Source: Puccinellia tenuiflora (lineage: Eukaryota; Streptophyta; Magnoliopsida; Poales; Poaceae). From it: a DNA stretch of 64,000 nt. The stretch covers positions 2,114,242-2,178,241 of the forward strand of contig QRDG01000027.1 in NCBI GenBank assembly GCA_012064385.1. The letters run 5' to 3'. Position 1 is the first letter of the stretch; each line of letters starts with the position of its first letter. Shown here piece after piece: positions 1 through 11,059 of this stretch. Under the pieces are notes generated by a model. That model saw nothing but the letters and a program-made list of their open reading frames with translations, was not told the DNA's origin and made no database searches. A program made the position numbers and the translations under genes.

Positions 1-4
1 TGGG

Positions 5-1371
5 CTAGTAGAACCCTGCTCGCAAGGCCTTGGCCACCAGTGCTCGACTGCTTGCGTGGTGCCCACATATGCCGGCGTGGATGTCGAGTAAGATAGCTTG
101 GCCGTCGGCTAGATCGATGCACCTTTGGAGGACTCCTGAGATGCTTCTCTTGTAGAGCTCGCCATTGATGATGGTGAAGGCTTTGGAACGGCGGACGATG
201 CGCCTGGCTTCGACTGGGTTCACCGGCAGCCGCTGGTGCAGCATGTAAGCCAGATACGGGCTTGTCCACGTGGGTTCGACCAACATTATCTCCATGGTCT
301 CCTTCTCCGTGCTTGGCGGGTTGGCAGCGCTTGTTGTCGATGTAGAGGGTCCTGGCGGGTGCCGGACCTTGATTGAGCGTTGTGTGATGCACTCGAGGAA
401 GACTCCGGGTGGCACCGGAGCTCGATCCGAACCTAGGTTGGCTAGGGCGTCAGCTTCTTCGTTGCTTTCGCGGCCAATGTGTCGTAGTTCGCAGCCGTCG
501 AAGAGGCCTTCCAGTTGATTGTATAGCTCCCTGTAGGCTATCATGTTGTCAGCGATGGCGTCGCACTGCTTCATGGTTTGCTGCACAACCAGGTAGGAGT
601 CGTCGTAGATCATGAGGCGAGTGGCGCCGCAGTTCTTGGCCATCTGCATGCCGTGGATCAAGGCTTCGTACTCTGCTTCGTTCTTGGAGGGTGTTGAGAA
701 TTTCATCTGCAGCACGTACTTCAGCTTGTCGCCTTTGGGTGAGATGAGCACAACTCCTGCTCCGGCTGAGTTGAATTTTTTGGATCCATCGAAATACATT
801 GTCCAAGCGCTGGACAAGTCGGGCTCATCAGGTAGCTGCGTTTCTATCCACTCTGTGGTAAACTCTGGGAGGACCTGGGCCTTGATTGCCTTCGGGTGTA
901 CATACTTCAACCCCCATGGCCCTAACTCGACAACCCACTTGGCGACTCTTCCTGTCGCGGATGGGTTGGTGAGGATGTCGGATAGGGCAGAGGAGCTTAC
1001 CACCGTGATCGGGTGCTCAGAGAAATAGTGGACCACCTTCCTGGACGTCATGAAGACTCCATATGCCAGCTTCTGGTAGTGCGGGTACCGCTGCTTGGAA
1101 TCAGTTAGCACCTCGCTGAGGTAATACACAGGTCGCTGAATAGGGTGACTCTTCCTTCTTCCTCCCGCTCGACTACGAGTACGGTACTAACCACCCTGTT
1201 CGTGGCCGCCACATACAGGTACAATGGCTCGTTCTCCTGTGGTGCCACCAGCACTGGAGGGGTTGTGAGGGTCTCCTTCAGTTTTTTGAATGCGTCTTGT
1301 GCCTCCTCTGTCCACTCGAACTTGTCTGCCTTTTTCATCAGTTGGTAGAAGGGCAGGGCCTTTTCTCCCAA
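5..1371 (-). pseudogene. pol fragment: RNase H and integrase N-terminus of element 1
   Basis: The lower part is an open 374-codon frame. It carries an RNase H domain (MYFDGSKKFNSAGAGVVL, then NEAEYEALIHGM and the SNEEADALANLG end motif), which degrades the RNA strand during reverse transcription. Towards the window edge it runs into the N-terminal zinc-binding region of integrase (DIHAGICGHHASSRALV, the H residues of an HHCC finger). The part at about 1,105-1,371 is the RT-RNase H connection (TPPVLVAPQENEPLYLYVA). The two frames overlap, so a frameshift near 1,130 separates them. The integrase core is cut off by the window edge. Confidence 0.85.
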
Positions 1372-1409
1372 CTTACTAATAAACCGACTGAGCGCTGCGA
1401 CTCTGCCGG

Positions 1410-2310
1410 CTAGGTTTGTACTTCATGAAGCTTGGTTGGTGCAGGCATGTCGAGTATGTTCTGCACCTTCTCAGGGTTGGCTTCGATTCCTCTCGCAGAA
1501 ACAAGATACCCCAGCAATTCTCCGGCTGGGACGCCGAAGACGCACTTGTCTGGGTTTAACTTGATCTGGTACTTGTTGAGCGCGTCGAAGACCTTGCGGA
1601 GGTCGTCGATGAGGCTGTCCTCTGTGCGGGTGGTGACGACTATGTCGTCGACGTAGACCTGGACGATCTGTCCTATGAGCTTCTTCAGGCAGGCCTGCAT
1701 CGTGCGCTGGTATGTAGGCTCCAGCATTCTTCAACCCGAATGGCATCATCTGGTAACAGAATACACCATGTGGTGTGATGAACGCCGTCTTTCTCCTGAT
1801 CCTCGACTTTCATCCTGATCTGCTGGTACCCGGAGTAGGCATCCAGGAAGGATAGGCGTGCGCAACCTGCAGTCGAATCGACGATCTGATCAATCCGCGG
1901 GAGCGGAAAGTGATCTTTGGGGCAGCACTTGTTGATGGCGGTGAAGTTGACGCACATGCGGAGTTTCTTCGTCTTCTTCTTTTCCACCAGTACCGGGTTT
2001 GCTACCCACTCTGACTCCTTTATCTCTCGAATAAATCCGGCGTGAAGCAGCCGGTCAATCTCCTTGCTGATGGCATCTCTCTTGGGACCCGCGAAGCGCC
2101 TCATGGTCTGCTTGACTGGTCTGGCGTCTTTGCGGACGCGTAAGGAGTGCTCGGCGAGTTCCCTTGGTATACCTGGCATGTCAGAAGGTTGCCAGGCGAA
2201 TATCTTCCAGTTCTCGCGCAGGAACTCGACGAGCGCGCTTTCCTATGCGCTAGTCAGGCTTGATGACACCCTGACTGTCTTATCGGCGTCCGTCGGGTGT
2301 ACCTGATGGG
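1410..2310 (-). pseudogene. pol fragment: reverse transcriptase of element 1
   Basis: Two overlapping minus-strand frames together encode most of a Gypsy reverse transcriptase. The upstream frame has the thumb-proximal start (AGFIREIKESEWVANPVLV), then KLRMCVNFTAINKCCPKD and SFLDAYSGYQQI. The downstream frame has the catalytic YVDD box (around 1,645) followed by LNPDKCVFGVPAGELLGYLV. The frame changes near 1,690-1,770, inside the finger-palm region, and a stop lies near 2,240 in the protease-RT linker. The order and motifs are diagnostic of Ty3/Gypsy pol; the frameshifts mark the copy as dead. Confidence 0.88.
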
Positions 2311-2319
2311 CCCTTGTGT

Positions 2320-4756
2320 CGTCGCTTGTGTTGAATGCCGAGTCCTTGGATGATTTCTTCCGTGGCGGGAACAGAGTCTTGGTCATTGCGACTGCCATCA
2401 TATCCAGGTGCTCGTCCATCCCGAGAACTCACGAAATCCTTGCTGACTCGCGATCGCAAGATGTCAGACCGGTCGAAATCGCTTTCACCGTGATAACACC
2501 CTTTGTCCCGGCATCTTGAGGCAGGAGGTAGGCGTAGTGGGGTACTGCCATGAACCTGGCAAAAGGCCGGACGACCCAGTATGGCGTGATATTGCGACTT
2601 CCAGTCGACTACCTCGAAGTCGATCGCCTCTCGCTGGAAGTTTTCGGGTGTGCCGAAGATAACCTCAAGTGTGATTGTCCCATGGGCGTGACTGCTTGCC
2701 CTGGTACTATACCGTGGAAGGTATTTGCTGATGGCGTCAGTTTGGATGTTGACTTGTTCATTCTTCTGAGAGTGTCGGCGAAGATGATATTGATACCACT
2801 GCCTCCATCCATGAACACCTTCTTCAAGGTGTACTCCCCGATTTGAGCTTTGACTACCAGAGCAGCGTGCCCGGGTCGTGGGATCGCCGGCGGGTGGTCC
2901 GCTCTGGAGAAAGTGATCGCTGTTTCTGAGCCTCTCAGGTAATCGGGTACTGCAGGTGGGTTGGTGAGTGCTTGGTAGACCTGGCGGGTGATGATTTTCT
3001 GGGTCCTGTTGGAAGGACGTCCCTTCTGTATCATGTTAATCTGCCCACGTGCTGCCGGGAACACGTTAGCAGGATCCTGCGGCTGTGGTTGCTGTTGCTG
3101 CTGCGGGTAGAAGGCCAACGCTTCCTGCGCTGGGTTGGCGACTGCAGGAGCAGGCGGCGCCTGGAGAGCCAGCTGTGCGGCTGGCTGTGCCACGGGTGCC
3201 GCTTGGTTGTCATGCTGTCCATTCTGAGGGACTATTCGGGCAAACGCCCTGTATATCTTACGCGCCTTTCTGCAGTCCTTCAATAGGTGGCGGGATCCCC
3301 ACTTGCCTGTTTCTGGGTCCCTAAACATATGATGCTTGCAGGGTTGCTCTAACTCTTCTTCTTCAGTCAGTGGGCGTCTCCGCCACTCGCGCTTGCGACT
3401 TCCATCTCCATGGTAGCCGCTGCCACCGCCCTGGTTGTACTGTCTTTCACTCTCACGGGGGGTTTCGAATCCCGCCGCTACTAACTCGATCGAGTCGTTG
3501 CCGACGTAACGCGGCTTCTTCTTCAGGCGCCCTTCTCGCCAGTTGCTAGGTCCTGCTTCTTGCCTCGGAGATCGTGGTGCATCACGGACAGAGTCTTCTC
3601 CATCTGCCCACTGGTTGGCTATCTGCATGAGCTCGATCATGTTCCTCGGCCTAAGCCTACCAAACTCTTCACGGAGGTCGCGGCGGTAAACGCCGTGCAT
3701 GAATGCGTCCATTACCCTGTCTTCTGAGGTGGCTCCGTCCATGGTGTTGCGAAGCAAGGTCCACCGCTGGATGTACGAACGGAGTGGCTCGTCTCGACCT
3801 TGCTTGCACGCCTGGAGCTCAATGAGGGTTGTTGGCCTCGCGTATGTCCCCAGAAAGCTCTTCACGAAGGCGTTCCTGAACTCGTCCCAGGTGCTGAAAG
3901 CGTCCCTGGGCTGAGTGTTGAGCCACCCGCGTGCAGATCCTGTGAGCATCAACTGGATGTACTGCATGGCAGTAGTCGAAGTACCACCCTGACAGCTGCA
4001 CGCGATGAGGTAGTCTTCCAGCCAGTCCCTTGGGTCTTGCTTCCCGTCGTACTTGGGTGTCTCCGCTGTTAGCTTGAAGCCTTTGGGCATCTTCGTGTCA
4101 CGGATGTTGAAGCTGAAACATGCGGCTCCGCGTGGCTCGAAGTTGTCATCGTCGTAGTCGTCAGCTTGTGCACTTGCCGCTCGCATCCGTCGACTGCGGT
4201 CCACCCTTCTCTGTGCGACGACGTTACGGACATCTTCGCCTGGCTGCGGCTGTCGCAGTCGAATTGGGGCTGGGTCTGCAAGTGGTGCGGGCTCACGATC
4301 GTGGCGGCCTCGATTCTCGTGCACCCTTTCTGCTGGTGCTGACTTTGCCAGGACTTCCTCGACTTCCCTGAGGGATTGAATTTGTCGCCTATGAAGGCGG
4401 GCGTGGGCGTCACCCTCCGGCGGCTGTGTTAGTCGCAGGTAGGTTTCGACTGCCATGAGGGCCGAAGCGGGTGTCTTGGGGACGGGGATTCCGTCCGCAT
4501 CCTCCGTCATAAATGACGACTCCAGATTGCGAGTGAGGTGGACGCGATTAGCCTCTGGCACCCGTGGCATGCGAGCCCTGTGACGTCCTCCTTGTGTGAC
4601 TTCCTCCGATCCGGCCAAGAATGAGTGTGCTGCCCTCCTGGCACTCGACGCGTCGGCTATTCTTTGCGCCGAATCAGATCGGCCTTCTCTTGGCGGACTC
4701 GCTCGGACTCCTTCCAAGCAAGTACTGGACCGCCAGTTGGTCTTCTCGGGGTTCAT
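2320..4756 (-). pseudogene. gag and aspartic protease of element 1
   Basis: The 715-codon frame at 2,609-4,756 contains the retrotransposon gag domain (TPKYDGKQDPRDWLEDYL, then the WDEFRNAFVKSFLGTY region). It ends in an aspartic protease with a DGGSG active-site motif (FMDGGSGINIIFADTL). The protease continues in another frame below 2,640 with a HAILGRPAFARFM flap-like motif at about 2,530-2,580. Gag forms the virus-like particle and the protease cleaves the polyprotein. The frameshift near 2,640 breaks the protein inside the protease. Confidence 0.88.
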
Positions 4757-5574
4757 CTGGTGAAGGGAACGTGCCTTCGTCCACGTGCTTCATGGCCTTG
4801 ATCGCCATCTCCCGAGTGATGGTGAGTCTTGTCACCCTGTCCGGCATGGTCACCTCCAGCGGGTATACGGGTTCCCCGCCGTTGGATCGTGCTGGGCTGG
4901 CCATATAAACTTGCGTGGGGTAAACCCGTCGAGTGGGGCTGATGCTCCCAGTCCTACTTCCTTCGTCCGAGCTATGCTCAGAGTCGAAGATCACAGCAAC
5001 GTGGCGGGTGCCACGGTCACTGTTACTGGCGACTCCGCGATGCGAAGGCACGGTTGGCGTGGTCGAAATTGGCGTAGATTTGGCTTCGTCCGGGGCGCGG
5101 ACAAGAAGGTCGGAGTAGACTTGTTTCGTGCCCGGGTTGCAGTAGATGCAATTTTTCTGGTAACCGCAGTCGCCATTGACGCGGTCGTAGATGGTGCTGA
5201 CACAGTCGAAGTGGACGCGATCTTCATGGCAGTCAATGACGCGATCGCCGTGGCCGCAGTAGATGCGATCTTCGCGGCGGGTGGTGCCGCGGTCGGCGCA
5301 GTCGATGTAGATGCAGGCGCATCCGTCGCGCGCAACGTGGCCAGCGTGGGCCGAAGCGTTCCACGACTGTCCACCAGATAGCGCAGACTACCGAAGGTAA
5401 TCCACGTGCTCTGCTGCAGCTCAACGTACGCCGGGAGATCCGTCGGCGAGTGCTGGACAAACTCGAGGAAGCCGGTGTAGATCGACTCCCTGGCGCTGAT
5501 GCCGTTCTTCATTGCAGATGAGGCCGGCGCAACCATGACTCCAACGATCTGTTCTTCCCACAGACGACGCCAAT
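4674..5574 (-). pseudogene. leader and gag N-terminus of element 1
   Basis: Two overlapping minus-strand frames (4,674-5,051 and 4,991-5,574) lead from the LTR into gag. The distal part is an alanine- and threonine-rich low-complexity run encoded by short tandem repeats, so it may be leader rather than protein. The proximal part (residues such as PVYPLEVTMPDRVTRLTI) is plausible gag N-terminus and passes by a frameshift near 4,740 into the main gag frame. The likely primer-binding region is beside the LTR, where the minus strand reads TTGGCGTCGTCTGTGGGAA. Confidence 0.6.
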
Positions 5575-5993
5575 TGTCGAGGTGTGGACTCGGCAAATCC
5601 CAAGGTTGTGTACCCCGGGTTGATTGAGAGGGAGAGAGTATGAACGTTGGTGATCACGACGGCTAACAGGGGGCGAGTTTACCCAGGTTCGGCCCCTCGG
5701 GATGAGGTAAAGACCTACTCCTGCTTGTCTGGTATTATTGAGGTGGCTACAATGGCGAGATGGCAATCTCGCTAGGGTTTGCCTGTGTGTTTCTTGACCT
5801 AGGTGACGCACCCTCCTGGCCTTTATATCACAGGCCAGGTCTCGGGTGGACGGTGCGGATTGCACATTACAGAATAAGGAAAATCATCACCGGCCTAACC
5901 AGCTACTTGGGCCACACGGTACACTTCATGGGCTTCTCTTTGCGTGACCCAGGTACCACCACCGTGGGGTACCCGAAAGGTAGCCCCACGACA
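5575..5993 (-). repeat. 5' LTR of element 1 (419 bp)
   Basis: The boundaries are set by the inverted ends TGTCG...CGACA and by the gag sequence of element 2 that resumes at once at 5,994. A TATAAA-like box (minus strand GATATAAAGG, about 5,820-5,830) is a possible Pol II promoter. The internal stretch ACCCAGGTTCGGCCCCTC is shared with the LTRs of element 5 at about 26,047 and 29,621, so the two families are related in their LTRs. Confidence 0.75.
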
Positions 5994-6430
5994 AGAGGGT
6001 AAAATTTAGAATAAAAGAGAGACATAAGCTCTTTCCAATCCATCAAATGAGAATTATCTAGAAGCCTATACCAATCCATAGCTTTATCCTTCAGTGATAA
6101 TGAAAATAATTTCCTCATGATTACTTCTCTTGACATACCTGCAATCTTAAATAGCCCACACAATTCTTTAATATAAATCAAATGATAGCCCGGATGGATA
6201 GTCCCATCTCATGCATAGCGATTACTCATAACACGATCAATTATACCCATAGGTATTTTAAATGGAGTAATTTTAGAGGGTGGAGGACTCTTATCCACCA
6301 TAGGTGTGATGGTAGAATCACTCCCAAACAGCAAACTAAGCGAAGAGCACTCCATAACGGAGCAAAGCAATAAGCAAAAATAAAAACAGCACCTACAATA
6401 AAAGCTTTCCTTACCAATTCCACTTACCAA
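5994..6430 (-). pseudogene. gag fragment of element 2 with in-frame stop
   Basis: The conserved gag block GTIHPGYHLIYIKELCGLF, followed by FSLSLKDKAMDWYRLLD and MSLFYSKFYP, identifies an Athila-like gag. A TGA stop (near 6,215) precedes the block, in a frame that otherwise reads through from the residues SKITPFKIPMG upstream. The protein is cut after SKFYP by the LTR of element 1. In functional relatives this block is followed by several hundred residues of gag. Confidence 0.75.
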
Positions 6431-6441
6431 TAGCGCTTCAC

Positions 6442-6458
6442 TCCCCGCAACGGCGCCA
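6442..6458 (-). other. Primer-binding site of element 2 (tRNA-Asp type, one base missing)
   Basis: The minus strand reads TGGCGCCGTTGCGGGGA, eleven bases inside the LTR end. It matches the 18-base tRNA-Asp complement TGGCGCCGTTGCCGGGGA except for one missing C. The intact version is seen in element 3. Confidence 0.8.
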
Positions 6459-6469
6459 GAAAAGAGTCT

Positions 6470-7986
6470 TGATGACCCACAAGTGTAGGGGATCTATTGT
6501 ATTCCTTTCGATAAGTAAGAGTGTCGAACCCAACGAGGAGCATAAGGTGTTGACAAGTGGATTTCAGCAAGGTTTCACTACAAGCACTAAAAGGGAATGT
6601 TTTTGGAGTTTTGATATAAGCAAGCAAATAAATAACAAGTAAATAAAAGAGTGCTACAATAATTGCAGCAAATAGCCCAATCCTTTTAAGCTCAAAGGAC
6701 AGGCCGGTTGTGTTACTTATAATGATTAAAACGTTCTTGAGGACACATGGGAATTTCTGCCTAGCCATTTTCATTACACGCCTGATGATTAATCTTCAAT
6801 GTTTTGATAAGGTGTTGTGTGGGTGAACCTATGCTAATGCACCGCCCTTACTTGGACTAGTACACACTTGTGATTAAACCCCTTGCAAGCATCCGCAAAT
6901 ACAAGAAAGTAATTAAGATAAAAACCTAACCACATCCTTAAACTTCGAGATCCTACACTCCCTAGTGCACTAGTTTGCGAATTGGGGTCCAGGTTTCTGT
7001 CACTCCGGCAACCCTACCATAAGCAAACTAAATACACCATGCGTTCCCCTAGGCCCCCGAAAGGTGAAGTATCATGTAGTCGACGTTCACAGCGATACCA
7101 CTAGAGAAACAACACCACAACATTTATCAAACCATTAAATATTACTCCACATAATACAATTACTAGCAACTAGGCTTTCCCCATGTCCTCAAGAACCAAA
7201 CGAACTACTCAGAAGACATCATATTGATCATGATCAGAGGTGATATGAATAAGGGTAACTCTCTGATTGTAACCATAATTCACCGATAAAACTCACAAGC
7301 ATCAACTACTAGAGGTAATCAATACCCGGGAAGGGATTCCAATGAAAATCAAGATACAACGACGAAAGCTACAACGAGGTGAGTTGGGATGGTGATGGTG
7401 ATGATGGTCCTGGTGGTGGAGATGGTGGTGATGATGATCCCGATGATGCCCGGCGTGTTGGCGATGATGATGGCGGTGATTCCCCCTCCGGGAGGGAAAT
7501 TCCCTGGCAGATTTCTCCCTGCCGGAGCTCTTCTTCTTTATGTTTGGTTTCCGCCTTGTAGAGGCGGCGGAAAAATGATTGGTCGATGCCCCCGACGTTT
7601 TTAGGTCATAGGGAAGATGTACGCCGAAGGGGAGTCGGAGCGGGGCCACAGGGACCAGAGGCGGGCCCCACCCGCGGCTAGGGGTGGGCCCGCGCCTGCT
7701 GGCCGCCTCTGCTTCCTGGAGCTCGCCTCCGTGCGCCCTTTTGGCTCCGTGACTTATTTCCGAAAATAAAATTATCTGAATTTTTCTGGAATTTTCCGAA
7801 CTTCCGAAGTCAGGTGTCTTGACAGGTACTTTTCCAACTGATTCCAGACTCCGGCAGACGAATCCCCAACAATTGCAAAACATGCAAAATAGGATAAAAT
7901 AACATAAGTATAGCATTATAATATGAAATATATCAATGAATAAAGACAAATATGATGTAACATAGTGATGCAAAATGGACGTATCA
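6470..7986 (-). repeat. 5' LTR of element 2 (1,517 bp)
   Basis: The LTR begins on the minus strand with TGATACGTCCATTTTGC and ends GGGTCATCA just before the PBS. It contains a GAT/GGT simple repeat (7,385-7,480) and a GC-rich block (7,620-7,745). Its outer end abuts TNP2 coding sequence at 7,987, which fixes the boundary. Confidence 0.82.
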
Positions 7987-8462
7987 GCGGGCGGGAAGTA
8001 CATCTCAAGCTTGCATAGTATCACGACGATCTCTTCCTGCAGCCTTGAGAGTTGCTTCCCGGTGATTGACTTTCGGGAGATCACGTCGAAGAAGTTACAG
8101 AGGCCAAAAAGGGTTTCACGGACGTGCTTGTCCATTATCCCTCGGATCGCAACCAGAAGTATCTACGTCATCATCACGTGACAGTCATGAGACTTCATCC
8201 CGCTGAACTTTTGTTTCTGCGGGTATAAAAATCTGCTTATTAGCCCTGGGTAACCCAAAGGCACTTTGACACCTAGAAGGCACTTGATCAATTGTTCGAT
8301 CTCGTTTGGACTTAGAGTGAAGCGGGAGGGGGCAGTAATAGTCGTTCCTCTTAACCCTTTTGCCCTTGGGACCGTCCGTCTCCTCTTCCGACTGGTCATG
8401 ATCAATAGTCGGGCGTCCTCCCTGAAGCTCTTTCCTGATACCCAGATGAACTGGGGTGGCAA
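7987..8462 (-). pseudogene. TNP2 transposase, C-terminal fragment
   Basis: The minus strand reads a frame beginning HLGIRKELQGGRPTIDHD and changing frame near 8,320 into FTLSPNEIEQLIKCLLGVKV. It then has GMKSHDCHVMMT and, after another frame change, IRGIMDKHVRETLFGLC and IVVILCKLEMYFPP. These blocks, in this order, are the end of the plant CACTA TNP2 transposase (transposase_21 followed by the DUF4218-type region). The fragment stops at 7,987, where the LTR of element 2 begins. The transposase would cut the element ends in the nucleus; this copy is inactive. Confidence 0.88.
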
Positions 8463-9317
8463 GCTAGAACCAAGTAGTCTAGGTATCAATTCCAATTTAA
8501 GTCAATGATCCTCATTTTCTCCAACATTAAGAAGATTAAAGTGATTTCTATCCTTTCTATCCGTAAAACTCAATCTCATCGTAGGGTAACTCCATCTTTA
8601 TCAGCTCTGCTCGCTCACTTTTAAAAGGAACGGAGACTTATCTTGGCATCGGCGTTGGTCTATTTCCTCCCGACATTTCCTTCTCTAGTCAGGGAAGCCA
8701 TAATCAGACAGTAAGAAGTATATCTAGAGGGAGTTTATAATAAGAGAACTGGATGTGCGAAACTTGTGTCACCCCTCTTTTCAGTCGGAGTACCACGACC
8801 ACGTGACTGGGCTTTCCCCCACGACCAGCACCTACCACCGGCCACCACTCTCCTATTCCAGTGGTAATAGTACGCGTTGATGTCCATTCCATTCGGCAGG
8901 GACTCCATCTCGCATTCGATCTCCCTCCTTTCCCTGAAAGAGTCAAGGTCTCTCTGGACTTATCTTTTGCCTCTCTCCCAGATTCATAAAAAGGGAGCAA
9001 GAGGGCCTCTCGATGGGAGTGATTCCCCGAAAAGCCGGCATCGGAAGCAGAACTACCTGACCGAAGGCTTATAGCTTATCCTTCTTATTCTGTATGTATT
9101 ACGGTCATGTCAAGTCAATGGTCTGTCTGCCCTGCAACCGATTTTGAATGGCTTCAGTGAATTGTTTGCTGAGACTACAAAGTGATCTTGGGCACAAATA
9201 CTCCACTTTTCACAAAAGACATATATTCACCAATGATTGGTTGGACTAAATACTACATTTATTTGCTCAGAAGAAGGAAAGTTGGATGTGAGAATGATTT
9301 CTCGTACGATGTATCAG
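8463..9317. other. Foreign filler DNA between two TNP2 fragments (possibly organellar)
   Basis: The TNP2 frame ends with KARSDL at the edge of element 3 and resumes with HLGIRKEL near 8,462. In normal TNP2 these residues are nearly adjacent, so about 850 bases have been added. They show no TNP2 homology, no terminal repeats and no clear target duplication. Base composition and wording (for example GAAAAGCCGGCATCGGAAGC and the repeated short CCTTTCC runs) remind me of grass mitochondrial DNA. The 9,090-9,317 part has a different, AT-richer texture and may come from another source. Origin is inference; only the interruption is seen. Confidence 0.5.
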
Positions 9318-9322
9318 GTCGC

Positions 9323-11059
9323 TGATGGCCTTTGACGTAGTTACCTGCGTCAAAAGAATATGGTTAGGTTGAGACTCCAAGTGCAGAGTGTATAGTATAG
9401 GAAAGACAGTTTTCCCCATGAGGGGTGACTCGAGGGTTTAATATCGAACTCTCGGGGAATCAGTAGTGAAAGATTTATCTTCTTATCCTTCTCTTGAAAA
9501 CCTGCAAAACAAAGTAAATTGTTTTGTTCCCTCAACCTCACCAAGTGGTTGTCAAGCACAAGGTGTGAGAATGATATGAAAATATAATAAATGCAAAACA
9601 AGAAATAAATATGCAATGATGATAAATAAATATGCAAGGATGGTGGAAACAATGATGGATGATATTTTTTGAGTTTTATATTGTGAATGCAAGACATAAA
9701 ATTATTTTTGTATTTTCGGATTTTTAAATGGAAGAAAATGGAAAATTCTTATAAGTTGTTGGAAAGGTGTTTCTTATGATTAAAAATGGACTGAGGTTCA
9801 TGGTTTCACAAATGCACTTTGTCTTTGATAAAGTGGTAGATAATGGAACACTAGAATTGACATATGAGATTGCAACAAAAAGGTTTCATGACAAGTTACT
9901 AATTATATGGGCATCACGTCCTAACATAGAGATCTTTTGTTTATTAATCTCTCTTATACTCCACCAAGATGTGAACTAAATCGTAGCACCTCAGTAATTA
10001 AGATAAATCAGAGTATAGCTTTAAGTCTTATGACATGAAGTTAAAATAAGAACATGCTAGATCTAGTCATGGAGAAGTGGCAATGGTCACACCCACACCT
10101 CCGGTAGCATGGTATTTTTCTTTATCCCTAGTGAGGCAACAAAGTAAGGTAAAAATACCCAACTGGATCACGGAACTTCTCTCACTTTCACTGCACTAGC
10201 CACCCCCTCATTACTCCAACTAATGCACACGTTCCCCCACACACGCTCTCATAAACATGCTTGATCAAAACAAGTAGACAGGAACGGGGTACATAATATG
10301 CATCTACTTTCATAACTGAAACAAAACAATTGCAATCGCAAACATATATTAACTCATAAAGAGATCCACCACAAAGGTATTACATAGATGACCGTAATCA
10401 TGTTTGGCAACTCATACGATGATAATTAGTGAAGCTCAAGAGAGAGGAGATATACATATGTTACTTCCACAAACCCATAGTCCAGGGGTGGACTACTCCC
10501 TCTTCATCATGGATACGGTGGAGATGGAGACCACGCCGGCAGCGCTCTGCCGGAGTTTTCCCCTCCAATCTGTAGCTCCAGATCTCTGTTTTGGTGTTTC
10601 TGTGTTTTCGGCGGCCTCCCTTCCGAAAGGCGTCGGGAGACTATTTTTATAGTCGGTTTTAGGTCAAGACGAAGCTTATGGAAGAAAGATCGACGGCAAC
10701 GGAGCCACGAGGGCCCGGATGAGTGGTCCCACGCAGCCAAGGAATCTGGCCGCATGGGCCACCCTCTTCTGGCCCTCGGGCCTCCGTTTGTTCGCTTCCC
10801 TCGCCCATACGCTTTGTTCCTTCCAAAAACTGATGCTCGTTAATTTTCAGGTCATTTGGACGTCGTTTGGGTCCCTGAAACATCAAAATATAGAAAATAG
10901 GGTTTTCTGCCAGTGCAGGGTTAATTCCAGAAAAATAGGAAAACTGTGAAATCTTCCCAAAATCATTATAAAACAATGATATAACCCTTATATGATGCAA
11001 ATATGATTGAAATATGAGTATTATAATGCAAAGTTCATGTATGCATTTTAAATGCATCA
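9323..11059 (-). repeat. 3' LTR of element 3 (1,737 bp)
   Basis: It runs from TGATGGCCTTTGACG to AATGCATCA on the plus strand. Next to it, at 11,060-11,075, lies the polypurine tract (minus strand AGCTTGGGGATGT). The right LTR repeats it almost entirely, apart from point changes and a short extra block near 21,490 that is absent here near 10,520. Several short ORFs within it are not genes. Confidence 0.9.

Larger units (their letters stand above)
1..5993 (-). mobile_element. Element 1: Ty3/Gypsy LTR retrotransposon, 5' part (continues beyond left edge)
   Basis: Read on the minus strand this is LTR, leader, gag, protease, reverse transcriptase, RNase H and the beginning of integrase, which is the Ty3/Gypsy order. 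The 5' LTR lies at 5,575-5,993 and the 3' half is outside the window. The reading frame is broken at several places (near 4,740, 2,640, 2,250 and 1,720), so this copy is not functional. It is inserted in the gag gene of element 2; the bases after its end (5,994-5,998, AGAGG) should be one copy of the target duplication, the other copy being out of the window. The leader at about 5,096-5,300 holds short GC-rich tandem repeats rich in GCGATC and GTAGATGCGAT. Confidence 0.9.
5994..7986 (-). mobile_element. Element 2: Ty3/Gypsy (Athila-like) element, 5' part split by element 1
   Basis: On the minus strand: a 1.5-kb 5' LTR (6,470-7,986), a tRNA-Asp type primer-binding site (6,442-6,458), and the start of gag, which is interrupted at 5,994 by element 1. 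The rest of the element lies left of the window. It is inserted in the transposase gene of the large CACTA element, which resumes at 7,987. Confidence 0.85.

Noticed and set aside
7302..8135. 277-codon minus-strand frame
   Set aside because: It runs from TNP2 coding across the LTR boundary of element 2. Only the first 50 codons are transposase; the rest is LTR read-through, including a histidine run from the simple repeat.
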